A stretch of 64,000 nucleotides of DNA from Thiocapsa imhoffii (GTDB lineage: Bacteria; Pseudomonadota; Gammaproteobacteria; Chromatiales; Chromatiaceae). Shown here piece by piece: positions 18,587-27,129 of the stretch. The stretch covers positions 295,839 to 359,838 of the forward strand of contig NZ_NRSD01000002.1 in assembly GCF_016583985.1 (NCBI RefSeq), read 5' to 3'. The notes below the pieces were generated by a model that ran no database searches, was not told where the DNA came from, and saw only the letters and a program-made list of their open reading frames with translations. The number at the start of each line of letters is the position of its first letter. The stretch's first letter is position 1. The position numbers and the translations under genes were made by a program.

Positions 18587-18912
18587 GATCAGCCCATGAT
18601 GGATTGATGCGAGCAGAGCGGTTTGAATCCGTTCCAACCTGTTGGATTCCACACCCTGTCACCCGGTTGCAGGCGCGCAGTGCCAGCATCTCGGATGCCG
18701 ATGAGGACGCGCTGCGGAGTCCCGTGTGCTGATCGCACTGGGCCTCAACGGACGCTCAGGATCCCTCGCTTCAGTGCTGGGTCAGGACGAGGGGGCACTG
18801 GCTACCGAACTCGAGCGGCTGTGCTCATCGTCGATGTCCGACCCATGTCCCAACCCGGACCCGATTGGTTAAGGCGGGGAGCCCGCCTTGCTGGTTGCTT
18901 ACAGATCGGGCT
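18587..18912. other. Non-coding stretch between the cytochrome and small-protein genes
   Basis: About 325 bases with no convincing coding frame. Apart from the hairpin at 18871-18889 listed separately, nothing is recognised: no tRNA-like fold, promoter pair or repeat. Confidence 0.4.
18871..18889 (-). terminator. Hairpin downstream of the 65-residue gene
   Basis: Perfect 8-bp stem AAGGCGGG / CCCGCCTT with a three-base loop, 23 bases beyond the stop of the minus-strand small gene. The downstream minus-strand sequence starts TTAACC and has no long T run. Probably a terminator for the small gene, possibly shared with the cytochrome transcript. Confidence 0.5.
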
Positions 18913-19110
18913 TTAGCCTTTGACCCACTTCTCGAAGTTGTCGGTGTTCTTCGCTTCGCCGTCGCTGTAGCCGGCCTCGTAGGGCTCGGTAAGGCGCTGC
19001 TCCTCGCGCTTGGGATTTTGCAGGAAACCGCACTGCCAGCCTTGGATATATTCGTCATCGACGCCGAGTTGTTCCATCTTAGTGACGGCATCGTAGTAGA
19101 ACTGGTTCAT
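18913..19110 (-). CDS. Small protein of unknown function (65 residues)
   Basis: Begins MNQFYYDAVTKMEQLGVDDE and ends FEKWVKG. GGAGATCTGAC precedes the ATG at 19110, a good ribosome binding site, whereas the longer frame to 19164 has none. The protein is charged, soluble-looking and has one Cys (GWQCGF). Two similarly spaced aromatic-glycine motifs, YIQGWQCGF and YEAGYSDG, recall the pattern of ribosome modulation factor, but the match is too weak to assign. It sits alone between the FccA-like cytochrome and the MoxR gene, with its own hairpin terminator, so it is probably a separate transcription unit. Confidence 0.6.
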   Translation of the reverse strand: MNQFYYDAVTKMEQLGVDDEYIQGWQCGFLQNPKREEQRLTEPYEAGYSDGEAKNTDNFEKWVKG

Positions 19111-19470
19111 GTCAGATCTCCGGGCACTTTCTTTTTGTGGAAGAATCATGCAGAAGGATAGCACCTGACGGTGCCCTGCCTTCGCGCTGGTTCGAACAGT
19201 CTGGCGGGATGCGAATCCCGTGTCCTCTCGTCTTTTAGGTGGAGCCTAGCCCTCACCCTTGCAGGAAGCATCGGGCTGAGAAGGGACATTAGAATACAGC
19301 GTTTTTCTTATGTTTGACAAGGCGATCGCGCATGCTGGACCGCCACTGGCCAGGTTCGCGCGGGCATGTCTTGTGAAGTTGACGTCGAAATCCCACTTTT
19401 TCTCTCAGACTGAATGAGAGTCGTCCGCGCCATCGACCGCTGCAAGAGCGATGAGGAACATTTTAACGCC
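19111..19470. other. Divergent intergenic region upstream of the MoxR gene
   Basis: About 360 bases between the minus-strand small gene and the plus-strand MoxR gene. It should hold promoters for both. A TTGACA at about 19314-19319 on the plus strand has no matching -10 at normal spacing. An open frame for the MoxR gene extends back to 19414 but lacks family similarity. Confidence 0.35.
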
Positions 19471-20514
19471 ATGCGTCCATCCCAGCTGCTTCGCGTCCTG
19501 GAGCGCGAATTCGCAAGTACTGCCCAGGGCCATCACACCCCCGTGATGCTTTGGGGCCCACCTGGTGTGGGAAAATCTCAAATGGTGTCGCAGATCGCCG
19601 CCAATCATCAGGTGCCGATGATCGACATCCGACTGTCGCAGATGGAGCCCAGCGACCTGCGGGGGATTCCCTTTCGGGATGGCCCCCTCGTCGAGTGGGC
19701 GGTGCCGGCCACCCTACCCGATACCGAGCGCCACGGACGTGCCGGGATCCTGTTCCTTGATGAGATCACCTCGGCACCGCCCGCCGTCTCCGCCGCGGCC
19801 TACCAGTTGATCCTGGATCGCCGACTGGGTGAATACTGTGTGCCGGAACACTGGGCGATCTTCGCCGCCGGGAATCGCCAGGGTGATCGCGGTGTCACTT
19901 ACAGCATGCCCGCGCCACTCGCCAACCGCTTTTCGCATTTCGAGGTCGACACGCATCTCGATGACTGGGTGGCTTGGGCCTATCAGTACGGGGTGGATGA
20001 GCGCGTGATCGGCTTTCTCCGCTTTCGCCCGGAACTGCTGTTCGATTTCGACCCGGCGCACAATCCCGTTGCCTTTCCCTCGCCGCGTTCCTGGGAGTTC
20101 GCACACCGCTGTCTGAAAAAGTTCGAGGACACGCCGGAATTGCTGCAGGGCACCCTGCAGGCCTGCGTGGGTCCCGCCGCCGGGATCGAGATGGCCGCCT
20201 TCGTGCAGAGTCTGGATCAAATGCCCGACCTCGATGCTATTCTGGCCGGTGCTGAAGTGCCGGTGCCGCGGGAAATCGATCTTCAGTATGCGGTGGCGGC
20301 CGCACTGGTTGGTCGTGCCATCCGTGCCCTGCGGCATTCGGATGGAGAGGAGATGATCGGCCACATCCTGGCGTATGCAGAGCGGTTTCCGCAACGTGAG
20401 ATGGGGGTGATGTTGGTATCGGACCTGCACCGTGCGGTCGGCGACCGACTCTTCGCCGTCCCTGCCTTCGCGTCCTGGGCGCAGGTCGTCGCCGATGTCA
20501 TGCTCTATGAGTGA
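19471..20514 (+). CDS. MoxR-type AAA+ ATPase
   Basis: A 347-residue AAA+ protein. Walker A is WGPPGVGKSQM, Walker B is LFLDEITSAP, and AAGNRQGDRG contains the sensor-1 Asn, followed by MPAPLANRFSHFEV with the arginine-finger region. The ATG at 19471 matches where similarity begins. MoxR ATPases usually act as chaperones that insert metals or cofactors into, or activate, VWA-domain partners. The next gene, overlapping by eight bases, encodes exactly such a partner, so the pair likely forms one complex. The target is unknown. Confidence 0.88.
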   Translation: MRPSQLLRVLEREFASTAQGHHTPVMLWGPPGVGKSQMVSQIAANHQVPMIDIRLSQMEPSDLRGIPFRDGPLVEWAVPATLPDTERHGRAGILFLDEITSAPPAVSAAAYQLILDRRLGEYCVPEHWAIFAAGNRQGDRGVTYSMPAPLANRFSHFEVDTHLDDWVAWAYQYGVDERVIGFLRFRPELLFDFDPAHNPVAFPSPRSWEFAHRCLKKFEDTPELLQGTLQACVGPAAGIEMAAFVQSLDQMPDLDAILAGAEVPVPREIDLQYAVAAALVGRAIRALRHSDGEEMIGHILAYAERFPQREMGVMLVSDLHRAVGDRLFAVPAFASWAQVVADVMLYE

Positions 20515-21835
20515 TGCGCAACCGAAACGGGCTCGCGATGCCTGGTCTGGCGCCGCTCTGCAAGCCATCGAAACCAAGTTGGCCGCGGCACGAACCCGCC
20601 TGATTCTCGACAAGCCGTTCCTGGGCGCCTTGGTCATGCGTCTGCCGATGCATGCCTCTGATCCCGATTGGTGCCCGACGACGGCGACGGATGCGCGTGC
20701 CTTCTACTATAACCCCGACTACATCGGCAGCCTGAGCCTGAATCAGACCCAGTTCATGCTCGCGCACGAGGCGTTGCATTGCGCCTTGTCGCACTTTGCC
20801 CGGCGCCAGCATCGCGTGAAACACCGTTGGGATCTTGCCTGCGACTATGCGATCAATCCGCTGCTGATCAACGACGGACTCACGCCACCGCCGAATGCGT
20901 TGATGATGCCAGCCTACCAGGGGATGACGGCCGAGGAGATCTATCCGCTGATCTCCGAGCAGGATGAATCGGAAACACTCGACAGGCACGCCTACGATCA
21001 AGACCAGCACGAGGGCGGCAGTCGCGCCGGCATGACCGAGCGGGATCTGGAGCGAGACGGCCAGACACAGGAACAAGACCCGCAAGAGGCCGGCGGCCAA
21101 GGGGCGGGTGCGGACCATCCTGAGACCTCCTTGCGGAGCGAGCAGGGTCAACTGGGACAGCAGGGGTCCGGCTTGGCCACCGCGCCCCCGCCGCTCAGCG
21201 CCGAGGAGCAGGAGACCCTGGCGGTGCAGTGGCAGCAGCGGCTGGCGGGTGCGGCGCTGCAGGCGCAACAAGCGGGAAAACTCGGCGCTGAGATGGCGCG
21301 CCTGCTCGAGCATCTCTTGCAACCGAGGCTTCCCTGGCGGATGCTGTTGGCGCGCTACATGACGTCCGTTGCGCGCGAGGACTACAGCTATGCACGCCCG
21401 TCACGGCGACCGGGTGACTTCATCCTCCCGAGCTTGCGTAGCCATCGGATCGAGTTGATCGTGGCGGTCGATACCTCCGGGTCGATCAAAGAGGCGGAGT
21501 TGGCGGAGTTCGTCGGTGAGATCGATGCACTCAAGGGCCAGATTCGCGCCCGCGTGACCCTCTTGCCCTGCGACGCGGCACTCTGCGACGGCGCGCCCTT
21601 CTGGTTCGAGCCTTGGGATACGTTCAGGCTCCCAGCCCGGATCGGCGGTGGTGGAGGGACCAGCTTCCGACCGGTCTTCGATTGGGTTGAGCGTTCGGGA
21701 CTGCGCCCGGATCTGCTCGTCTATTTCACCGATGCGCATGGCGAGTTCCCGACTGCCGAGCCCGTGTTTCCGGTCATCTGGCTGGTTAAGGGTCGCGCAC
21801 AGGTGCCCTGGGGCCAACGCATCCAATTGAATTGA
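20507..21835 (+). CDS. VWA-like / putative metallopeptidase-domain protein (DUF2201 type)
   Basis: A 442-residue protein whose ATG overlaps the MoxR stop by eight bases. The N-terminal half has the metallopeptidase-like DUF2201 domain with HEALHCALSH, an HExxH-x4-H zinc-type motif. A charged, Gln/Glu-rich linker (about residues 150-230) follows. The C-terminal VWA-like domain has VAVDTSGSIKEAEL, an intact D-x-S-x-S metal-ion-dependent adhesion site. Domain order and MoxR linkage are typical of this pair. Whether the zinc site is catalytic is not known. Confidence 0.85.
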   Translation: MSDAQPKRARDAWSGAALQAIETKLAAARTRLILDKPFLGALVMRLPMHASDPDWCPTTATDARAFYYNPDYIGSLSLNQTQFMLAHEALHCALSHFARRQHRVKHRWDLACDYAINPLLINDGLTPPPNALMMPAYQGMTAEEIYPLISEQDESETLDRHAYDQDQHEGGSRAGMTERDLERDGQTQEQDPQEAGGQGAGADHPETSLRSEQGQLGQQGSGLATAPPPLSAEEQETLAVQWQQRLAGAALQAQQAGKLGAEMARLLEHLLQPRLPWRMLLARYMTSVAREDYSYARPSRRPGDFILPSLRSHRIELIVAVDTSGSIKEAELAEFVGEIDALKGQIRARVTLLPCDAALCDGAPFWFEPWDTFRLPARIGGGGGTSFRPVFDWVERSGLRPDLLVYFTDAHGEFPTAEPVFPVIWLVKGRAQVPWGQRIQLN

Positions 21836-21888
21836 GGGTGACGATCGCGAATGGAACTCCATCACCCCGTCATGCGTCTCAGCGAGTG

Positions 21889-23397
21889 ATGAGAATCAGA
21901 ACCCTATTCATTCGTGTCCGTGGCGCCCTGTTGCTGCTGCTCCTGCTGGCTTTCGTGAGCCGTGCGGCGGCCGAGATCGATCGGCTCCCGGACATTCGGC
22001 TCCCGGACATGGGGAGCTCGGCGGATCGGGTCATGACCCGATCCGCCGAGGCACGCTTGGGGAAGGTGTTCATGCGCCAAGTCCGCAAGGCGCTGCCGGT
22101 CTGGGATGATCCACTCGCTTCCGACTACATCGAGACGCTCGGGCGGAGTCTGGTCGAGGCTGACGAGACCGCGGCTGGTCGCTTCACCTTCTTTCTGATC
22201 GATCAGCCAACGGTGAATGCCTTCGCCGGCCCGGGCGGCTATATCGGTGTCTATGGTGGTCTGGTGTTGGCCGCGAATTCCGAAAGCGAGCTGGCGGCGG
22301 TGATGGCGCATGAGGTCGCTCATGTCACTCAGCGACACCTCATGCGTGCTTTCGAGGATCAGAGCAGACTCGGGATTCCGACCATGGCCTTGATGATTGC
22401 CGCCGCCGTCTTGGGCGCACAAGTCTCACCCGACGCCGGTGCGGCAGCCGTGGCCGGGGTCCAGGCCGCCGCGATTCAACGCCGGATCAACTTCACGCGT
22501 GAGAACGAGCGCGAAGCCGACCGAATTGGCATCCAGACCCTCGCACGGGCCGGTCATGACCCATTTGCCATGGCGGGGTTTTTTGATCGGCTCTCGAAGG
22601 CGACGCGTGTCTATGAGACAAACGCCCCGGAATTCCTGCGCACGCATCCCGTCACGGCCGAGCGGATCGCTGATTCGCTCGGCCGTGCCGAGCGTTTCGG
22701 GGCCCGGCAACGCCCGGATAGTCTCGGATTTTTGCTGACGCGCGCCAAATTGCGCGAGCGCTCGTATCAACGGGCCGAACAGTCGGTTGCGCATTTCAAC
22801 GAAACCCTGCGTAAAGGGCGTTTCCGCGACGAGGTTGCCGAACGGTACGGTTATGCCCTGGCCTTGCAGCGTGCGCGGCGTTTCCGAGATGCGAAAAATC
22901 AGTCTGATCAACTGCTTGCAGGGCATCCCAGTCAGGCGGAGTTCATCATTCTCGATGCCGAACTCAACGTGTCCCTGGGAGAGCGAGAGACGGCTTTATC
23001 ACATTTGCGCCAATCGGTCAGCCTCTTTCCGAGCCAATGGCCATTGCGCGTGGCCTACGCCGATGCCTTGCTCGCCGCTGGTGAGCCAGCCCGCGCGGTG
23101 AGTGAATTGCGGTCCGTTGTGCGTTTGCGCCCGGGCAATGCGATGCTCTACGACAAGATCGTTCAGGCGGCAACGCAAGCCGGCGACCAAGCCACCGTCG
23201 ATCGCTTCCGGGCCGAAAAGCTCTATGTCGAGGGAGACCTGGAGCCAGCGATTCGGCAGCTTGAGCTGGCCTTACGGCGCCGCGAGGTTCCGTACCATGA
23301 TGCCGCGCAGATTCAAGCGCGGCTCGATCTCTGGCGTGAGGAAGAACGCGAGGAACAGCGCCGAGGCAACCAGCCGTTGCGGGCGGCTTCACCCTGA
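21889..23397 (+). CDS. bepA: M48-family periplasmic metalloprotease with TPR region (BepA-like)
   Basis: A 502-residue exported protein. The signal peptide is RGALLLLLLLAFVSRAAA. The catalytic motif is HEVAHVTQRH, with the third zinc ligand in ENEREADRIG. The C-terminal half is tetratricopeptide-like. BepA-type proteins promote assembly of outer-membrane proteins such as LptD or degrade misfolded ones. The ATG at 21889 gives a proper signal peptide; the frame extends back to 21832. Two oddities lie just after the signal peptide: a perfect tandem duplication of 15 bases (21981-22010) encoding RLPDI-RLPDM, and a perfect 34-base palindrome at 22017-22050. Confidence 0.88.
   Translation: MRIRTLFIRVRGALLLLLLLAFVSRAAAEIDRLPDIRLPDMGSSADRVMTRSAEARLGKVFMRQVRKALPVWDDPLASDYIETLGRSLVEADETAAGRFTFFLIDQPTVNAFAGPGGYIGVYGGLVLAANSESELAAVMAHEVAHVTQRHLMRAFEDQSRLGIPTMALMIAAAVLGAQVSPDAGAAAVAGVQAAAIQRRINFTRENEREADRIGIQTLARAGHDPFAMAGFFDRLSKATRVYETNAPEFLRTHPVTAERIADSLGRAERFGARQRPDSLGFLLTRAKLRERSYQRAEQSVAHFNETLRKGRFRDEVAERYGYALALQRARRFRDAKNQSDQLLAGHPSQAEFIILDAELNVSLGERETALSHLRQSVSLFPSQWPLRVAYADALLAAGEPARAVSELRSVVRLRPGNAMLYDKIVQAATQAGDQATVDRFRAEKLYVEGDLEPAIRQLELALRRREVPYHDAAQIQARLDLWREEEREEQRRGNQPLRAASP
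21981..22010. repeat. Perfect tandem 15-bp duplication inside bepA
   Basis: The unit TCGGCTCCCGGACAT occurs twice head to tail with no mismatch. It preserves frame and duplicates five codons, giving RLPDIRLPDM in the protein. A recent slippage or duplication event is the simplest explanation. Confidence 0.9.
22017..22050. repeat. Perfect 34-bp palindrome inside bepA
   Basis: The two 17-base arms meet without a spacer at TCATGA and match perfectly. The sequence starts CTCGGCGGATCGGG and ends with its reverse complement. It is translated as part of codons near residues 43-54. Such a long uninterrupted palindrome is unusual in coding DNA. Confidence 0.95.
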
Positions 23398-23779
23398 TCA
23401 GCGTTGAAGTCCGTTCCAGTTCGCTGCCGAGTGCGGTACCATTATTCCCTGCACCGGTGTCGGGAAAGCGCCCGCCCCTAGGATGGCCGCATCGCCCGTA
23501 ACCGACACAAGAAGACGATCGTGAGAAGAATAAGATCAAGGTGATGTGGAGGATCCCACCGTTCTCGGTGACATGGTCCCAAACGGGGTCAAGATGCCGA
23601 GAACCTATCCGGTTGAACACGGTTGCGCGGCCTGAAGATGGATCCTCAAGAGACTGCTGTCCGGTCTCTCACCTTGCCTTGACCCGAAGTGGCGTCCGGT
23701 CGGAGTCAGCCGGCGGCCGCTCGTATGCGAGCGATGCAGATCGCATTTCAATCCACCCATGCTCCAAAGGAGATCATCC
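23398..23779. other. Regulatory-looking region upstream of soxYZ
   Basis: About 380 bases with no coding frame. It contains the inverted repeat GTTCTCGG (23561-23568) with CCGAGAAC (23597-23604), and a second one AGAGAC (23649-23654) with GTCTCT (23664-23669). Either may be an operator or leader hairpin for soxYZ. A TTGACC at 23679-23684 has no good -10 partner. Confidence 0.45.
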
Positions 23780-24253
23780 ATGATCGATGCAAAACGTCGA
23801 ATCCTGCTGAAGGGTTCAATCGCCGCGGGTTCAGTTGGTGTCGCGGTTGGCGCCGGGATTCTGTCGCCGAGTCTGGTGCTAGCCAATTGGAACGAGGCCG
23901 CCTTCAGCGCGAAGAGCCTGCCTGACGCACTCAGCAGCCTCATGGGCTCGGATGCGACCGAGACCAACGACGCGATCAAGATCAAGGCCCCTGACATCGC
24001 TGAGAATGGCGCCGTGGTGCCGGTGACGGTCGAGATGGATCTGGATGGAGTCAAGTCGATCGCGATCGTCGCGAGCGAGAACCAGACCCCTCTGATTGCG
24101 TCTTTCGACCTTGGTGAGTCAGCGATGCCTTTTGTGTCGACCCGGATCAAGATGGCACGGACATCCGATGTCGTTGCGGTCGTTCAAACCGGCGATGGCC
24201 TCTTCAGCAATGCGAAGGAAGTCAAGGTGACGATCGGCGGCTGCGGCGGCTGA
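23780..24253 (+). CDS. soxY: Thiosulfate-oxidising carrier protein SoxY
   Basis: SoxY holds the sulfur substrate covalently on a C-terminal cysteine while SoxAX, SoxB and (where present) SoxCD act on it in the periplasm. The protein ends with the diagnostic GGCGG swinging arm. The N-terminus has a twin-arginine signal (KRRILLKGS followed by a hydrophobic stretch and LVLANW), as expected for a Tat-exported SoxY. Length is 157 residues. AGGAGATC precedes the ATG at 23780. soxZ follows after 53 bases. soxB, soxX, soxA and soxCD are not in the window, which fits the split sox genes of purple sulfur bacteria. Confidence 0.96.
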   Translation: MIDAKRRILLKGSIAAGSVGVAVGAGILSPSLVLANWNEAAFSAKSLPDALSSLMGSDATETNDAIKIKAPDIAENGAVVPVTVEMDLDGVKSIAIVASENQTPLIASFDLGESAMPFVSTRIKMARTSDVVAVVQTGDGLFSNAKEVKVTIGGCGG

Positions 24254-24306
24254 TTCGGAGAACCTCCCGTACATCTGGAACAGACTCAACCCCGAGGTAA
24301 ACAACC

Positions 24307-24618
24307 ATGTCCGATATCAGAATCCGCGCCCGGATCAAAGACGGTGAAACCGAAGTGAAGTGCTTGATGAACCATCCCATGGAAACCGGCTTGCGCAAGG
24401 ATAGCAAGACCGACGAGCTGGTTCCGGCGCACTTCATCCAAGAGGTCGTCTGTAAACTCAAGGACGAGGTGGTCATGACCGCGAACTGGAGCGGTGGTGT
24501 CTCGCGGAATCCCTACCTGGCTTTCAAATTCACGGGTGGCGAGGTCGGTGATCCAGTCGAGATCACCTGGACCGACAACCTCGGTCAAACCGAGACCGCA
24601 ACCGATCAGATCTCCTGA
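24307..24618 (+). CDS. soxZ: Sulfur carrier partner protein SoxZ
   Basis: A 103-residue immunoglobulin-fold partner that forms the SoxYZ heterodimer. Typical segments are IRARIKDGETEVKCLMNHPMETG, HFIQEVVCKL and NPYLAFKFTGG, and the protein has no signal peptide, since it is carried out of the cell with SoxY by the Tat system. GAGG lies before the ATG. A short hairpin CCTGCG / CGCAGG at 24628-24649, 10 bases past the stop, might act as a weak terminator. Confidence 0.96.
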   Translation: MSDIRIRARIKDGETEVKCLMNHPMETGLRKDSKTDELVPAHFIQEVVCKLKDEVVMTANWSGGVSRNPYLAFKFTGGEVGDPVEITWTDNLGQTETATDQIS

Positions 24619-24789
24619 CGAAGAGGGCCTGCGCGCTTGGTCACGCAGGTTGAACGCAGAGGTTCATGCACAAGGATGTGTATGATGCCGCTTCGCCGCA
24701 CTCACCCCGCAGTCATCCATTCCCCCTCGATCACACGGCCTCGGATCCGACCAGCTGTGCCCACGTCGCCGTTCTAGCACGGGTTGGGA

Positions 24790-25770
24790 TCATGATCTCA
24801 GCTGCTCTCGCAGCCGATCGATCCGCTCGAGGGTCTGGCGATCGTCGTATGGCCCAAGATAGATCGGTGCCTCCCCGTTCGGACGTTTTCTGAAGCGTTT
24901 GTAAGGCCAGAGATACTGTTCCGGACAGGTCGCAACGCACTGCTCGATGCCGCGGTTTAAAGCCGTGGCCGCCGCGAGATCGTCATCGCTGTCGATTCCC
25001 TCCGGCGCGGGCAAGCAGTGCATCCGGAATCCTTGATCCGCCGCGAGACGTTCGGCGAACATGAAGATGACGGGGGCGCCGGTCTTGCGCGCGAGTCGAT
25101 TGACCAACAGCATCGTAAAGGCGGGGATGCCGAAAAATGGCGCGAAGACCGCGCCTTTGTTGGCCTTGGGTTCCTGATCGGGGAGGATGCCAACGAACTC
25201 ACCACGTTCGAGTGCTTGCACCAACACGCGGATGCCTTTGGCCGTGATCGGTGCCAATTCGGCTCCACTGCGCGCGCGTGCGGCACGAATGAGATCGTCC
25301 AGATACTTCTGTGGCTTGTAAAAGATCGCTGTCGGGCCTTGGGCGGCCAGGTAGAGACCAGCGAGTTCCCAAGCGCCTAGATGCGGGGAGAGGACGATCA
25401 AGCCCCGACCGTTGCGGCGTTCCAACAATTCAGCGCCGCGGACCTCGCGCACGAGGCTCAGCACGGTTGCGGCGGGCCGCAGCCAGAGATAGCCGATTTC
25501 CAGGTAGGTCTTGCCGAATTCGCGTAGATTTCGGTTGCGCAGTTGTTGCTGGCTCGCGTGGTCCAGCTGTGGACAACAGAGTCCAATGTTCAACAGCGCA
25601 TTGCGACGCTGCTTGTTGGGCCAAACGGCGATCAGTGCGCCGATCAGCATGCCCAGGCGCTGCAAAAGGCGTAATGGCAACCGGGCCATCAAGCGGACAA
25701 CGCCGCTCGCGAGGGCGTCCTTGATCCCATGATCTCCCAATGGTTGGGTGGGGTTCGCGGGCTTCCTCAA
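24790..25770 (-). CDS. Lysophospholipid acyltransferase family, LpxL/HtrB-type lipid A late acyltransferase
   Basis: A 326-residue inner-membrane-associated acyltransferase. The HX4E catalytic motif is visible in SPHLGAWELAG, and FVGILPDQEPKANKGAVFAPFFG with WPYKRFRKRP at the C-terminus is characteristic of LpxL/LpxM proteins. These add secondary acyl chains to Kdo2-lipid A using acyl-ACP. The exact acyl position cannot be read. The gene faces soxZ and stands alone. Confidence 0.87.
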   Translation of the reverse strand: MRKPANPTQPLGDHGIKDALASGVVRLMARLPLRLLQRLGMLIGALIAVWPNKQRRNALLNIGLCCPQLDHASQQQLRNRNLREFGKTYLEIGYLWLRPAATVLSLVREVRGAELLERRNGRGLIVLSPHLGAWELAGLYLAAQGPTAIFYKPQKYLDDLIRAARARSGAELAPITAKGIRVLVQALERGEFVGILPDQEPKANKGAVFAPFFGIPAFTMLLVNRLARKTGAPVIFMFAERLAADQGFRMHCLPAPEGIDSDDDLAAATALNRGIEQCVATCPEQYLWPYKRFRKRPNGEAPIYLGPYDDRQTLERIDRLREQLRS

Positions 25771-26047
25771 TGTGTTCTCCTCGAGACCGTCTCACGGTGT
25801 TCAGCGCGGTGATGATTCGATATGGGGGGGCGTGCATCCCAGTGCAGATTCTGACTGACTCCACGACATGAGGAGAGGAACCCGCATCATCGGCGGCTGT
25901 TCCACCTCTGGGATGTTGCCCCTGCGCCAGGGCGCGTCATCTCTCAACGGATGGGCTCCACGGCGCCCGACACAGTACACTCTCAGGTCTTGGTTCGTCA
26001 CATCATTGTCGTTTCCGGATCACAACCACCATACGAGGAGCCACCAC

Positions 26048-26476
26048 GTGAACCATGATCATCCCAGAGCGTTGACGCCGCAAGAGGCCTTCGACATGCT
26101 CGCGGCGCAACCTCAAGCGCTGCTGGTCGATATTCGCTCCTCAATGGAATTTCTCTTTGTGGGACACCCGAAAGGGGCGGTTCATGTTGCCTGGATCGAT
26201 GAACCCGATTGGGTCGTCAATCCCCATTTCGTCACCGAGATTCGCAAACTCTTGCTCGGTGGCGCGGTGTGCGAGTCGGATGGCCCCTGCGCGCCGGTCA
26301 TTCTCATCTGCCGCAGCGGGAAGCGCTCGCTCGAGGCGGGGAAGGCGCTGATCGAGGATGGTCTGCAGGCCGTCTATCACGTTGATGAAGGGTTCGAAGG
26401 CGATCTCGATGACCAACATCATCGCAGCAGCCTCGGCGGTTGGCGTTTCCGGGGATTGCCTTGGGAGCAGTGCTGA
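26048..26476 (+). CDS. Rhodanese-like sulfurtransferase
   Basis: A 142-residue single-domain rhodanese. The GTG at 26048 is preceded by GAGGAG, and homology starts there (LTPQEAFDML...LLVDIRSSMEF). The active-site loop is CRSGKR with Cys88 as the sulfur-accepting residue. No signal peptide is present, so it is cytoplasmic. Lying between soxYZ and the isc/cysE genes, it may move sulfane sulfur from sulfide or thiosulfate oxidation into biosynthesis; that is inference from context. SoxL, a rhodanese of sox clusters, is exported in some species, so the name is not applied. Confidence 0.88.
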   Translation: MNHDHPRALTPQEAFDMLAAQPQALLVDIRSSMEFLFVGHPKGAVHVAWIDEPDWVVNPHFVTEIRKLLLGGAVCESDGPCAPVILICRSGKRSLEAGKALIEDGLQAVYHVDEGFEGDLDDQHHRSSLGGWRFRGLPWEQC

Positions 26477-26505
26477 GGGCCGCGCGGTCGCTCAGGATCG
26501 GGGGG

Positions 26506-27048
26506 TTACTGAGCCCCCCGCCCCGCGGCCTCGCGTTGATGGGACTCGACATGGCGCAATGTCCGCAGAACCTCGCAGGCCGCGGCAAGATTCTGTCGCG
26601 AGGGTTCGGCCAGCAGGTGCTGCAGCTTTTTCTCGAGTGATGCGGCCTGCTCGGCGAGACTGGTTAGCAGCGTGGCGACTTCGGCAGCCGCGTCGGGCCG
26701 ATTCGAGGCCTCGACACGACACTCGCGCAGCTCGAGTTCAGTGATGAGGTCGGCATGCTGTCGAGTCTGACGATCGGGGTCATGAGCCGGATCGGCGAGC
26801 AGTTCAACGAGATGAGCGGCGCGTGCGATGGGGTCGAGAAGGGTGCGGTAGGCCCGTTCGATTTCATTCAAGCCGCGCCGGAGTCCTGGCGTGATGCTGT
26901 CGTCGTCACCCGCATCAGGGCGCGTCGTGTCGTGCCAATCGCGATATCCCGCCGCGAGGGCACTCGCATCGATCGCAAAATCAGTCGGCAGGCCAAACAG
27001 GTCGAAGTAATTGCGACGGCCGTGGGGAACGGCGAAGATCCTCGTCAA
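26506..27048 (-). CDS. hscB: HscB-like Fe-S co-chaperone with altered J-domain motif
   Basis: HscB normally recruits IscU to the Hsp70 HscA. The match is clear over the whole 180 residues: NYFDLFGLPTDFAID at the start, ERAYRTLLDPIARAAHLVELL in helix III, LITELELRE at the IscU-binding face, and the C-terminal coiled region. The J-domain loop, however, reads TTRPD (Arg43-Pro44-Asp45) where HPD is required for stimulating Hsp70 ATPase. The immediate neighbours lack iscS, iscU, iscA, hscA and fdx; only iscR is upstream, 210 bases away. It could be a decaying orphan or a co-chaperone with a changed mode of action. Confidence 0.8.
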   Translation of the reverse strand: MTRIFAVPHGRRNYFDLFGLPTDFAIDASALAAGYRDWHDTTRPDAGDDDSITPGLRRGLNEIERAYRTLLDPIARAAHLVELLADPAHDPDRQTRQHADLITELELRECRVEASNRPDAAAEVATLLTSLAEQAASLEKKLQHLLAEPSRQNLAAACEVLRTLRHVESHQREAAGRGAQ

Positions 27049-27129
27049 TGCCTCTGTGCCTCGAACAATCCAGCAGCAGGATCATCCTAGTCTAGCCGGG
27101 GCAAAATTCAAAGGATGATTCGCGACGTT

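Noticed and set aside
18610..18660. tRNA-like TTTGAATCC near the end of the cytochrome gene
   Set aside because: No acceptor stem, anticodon arm or CCA end can be built around it.
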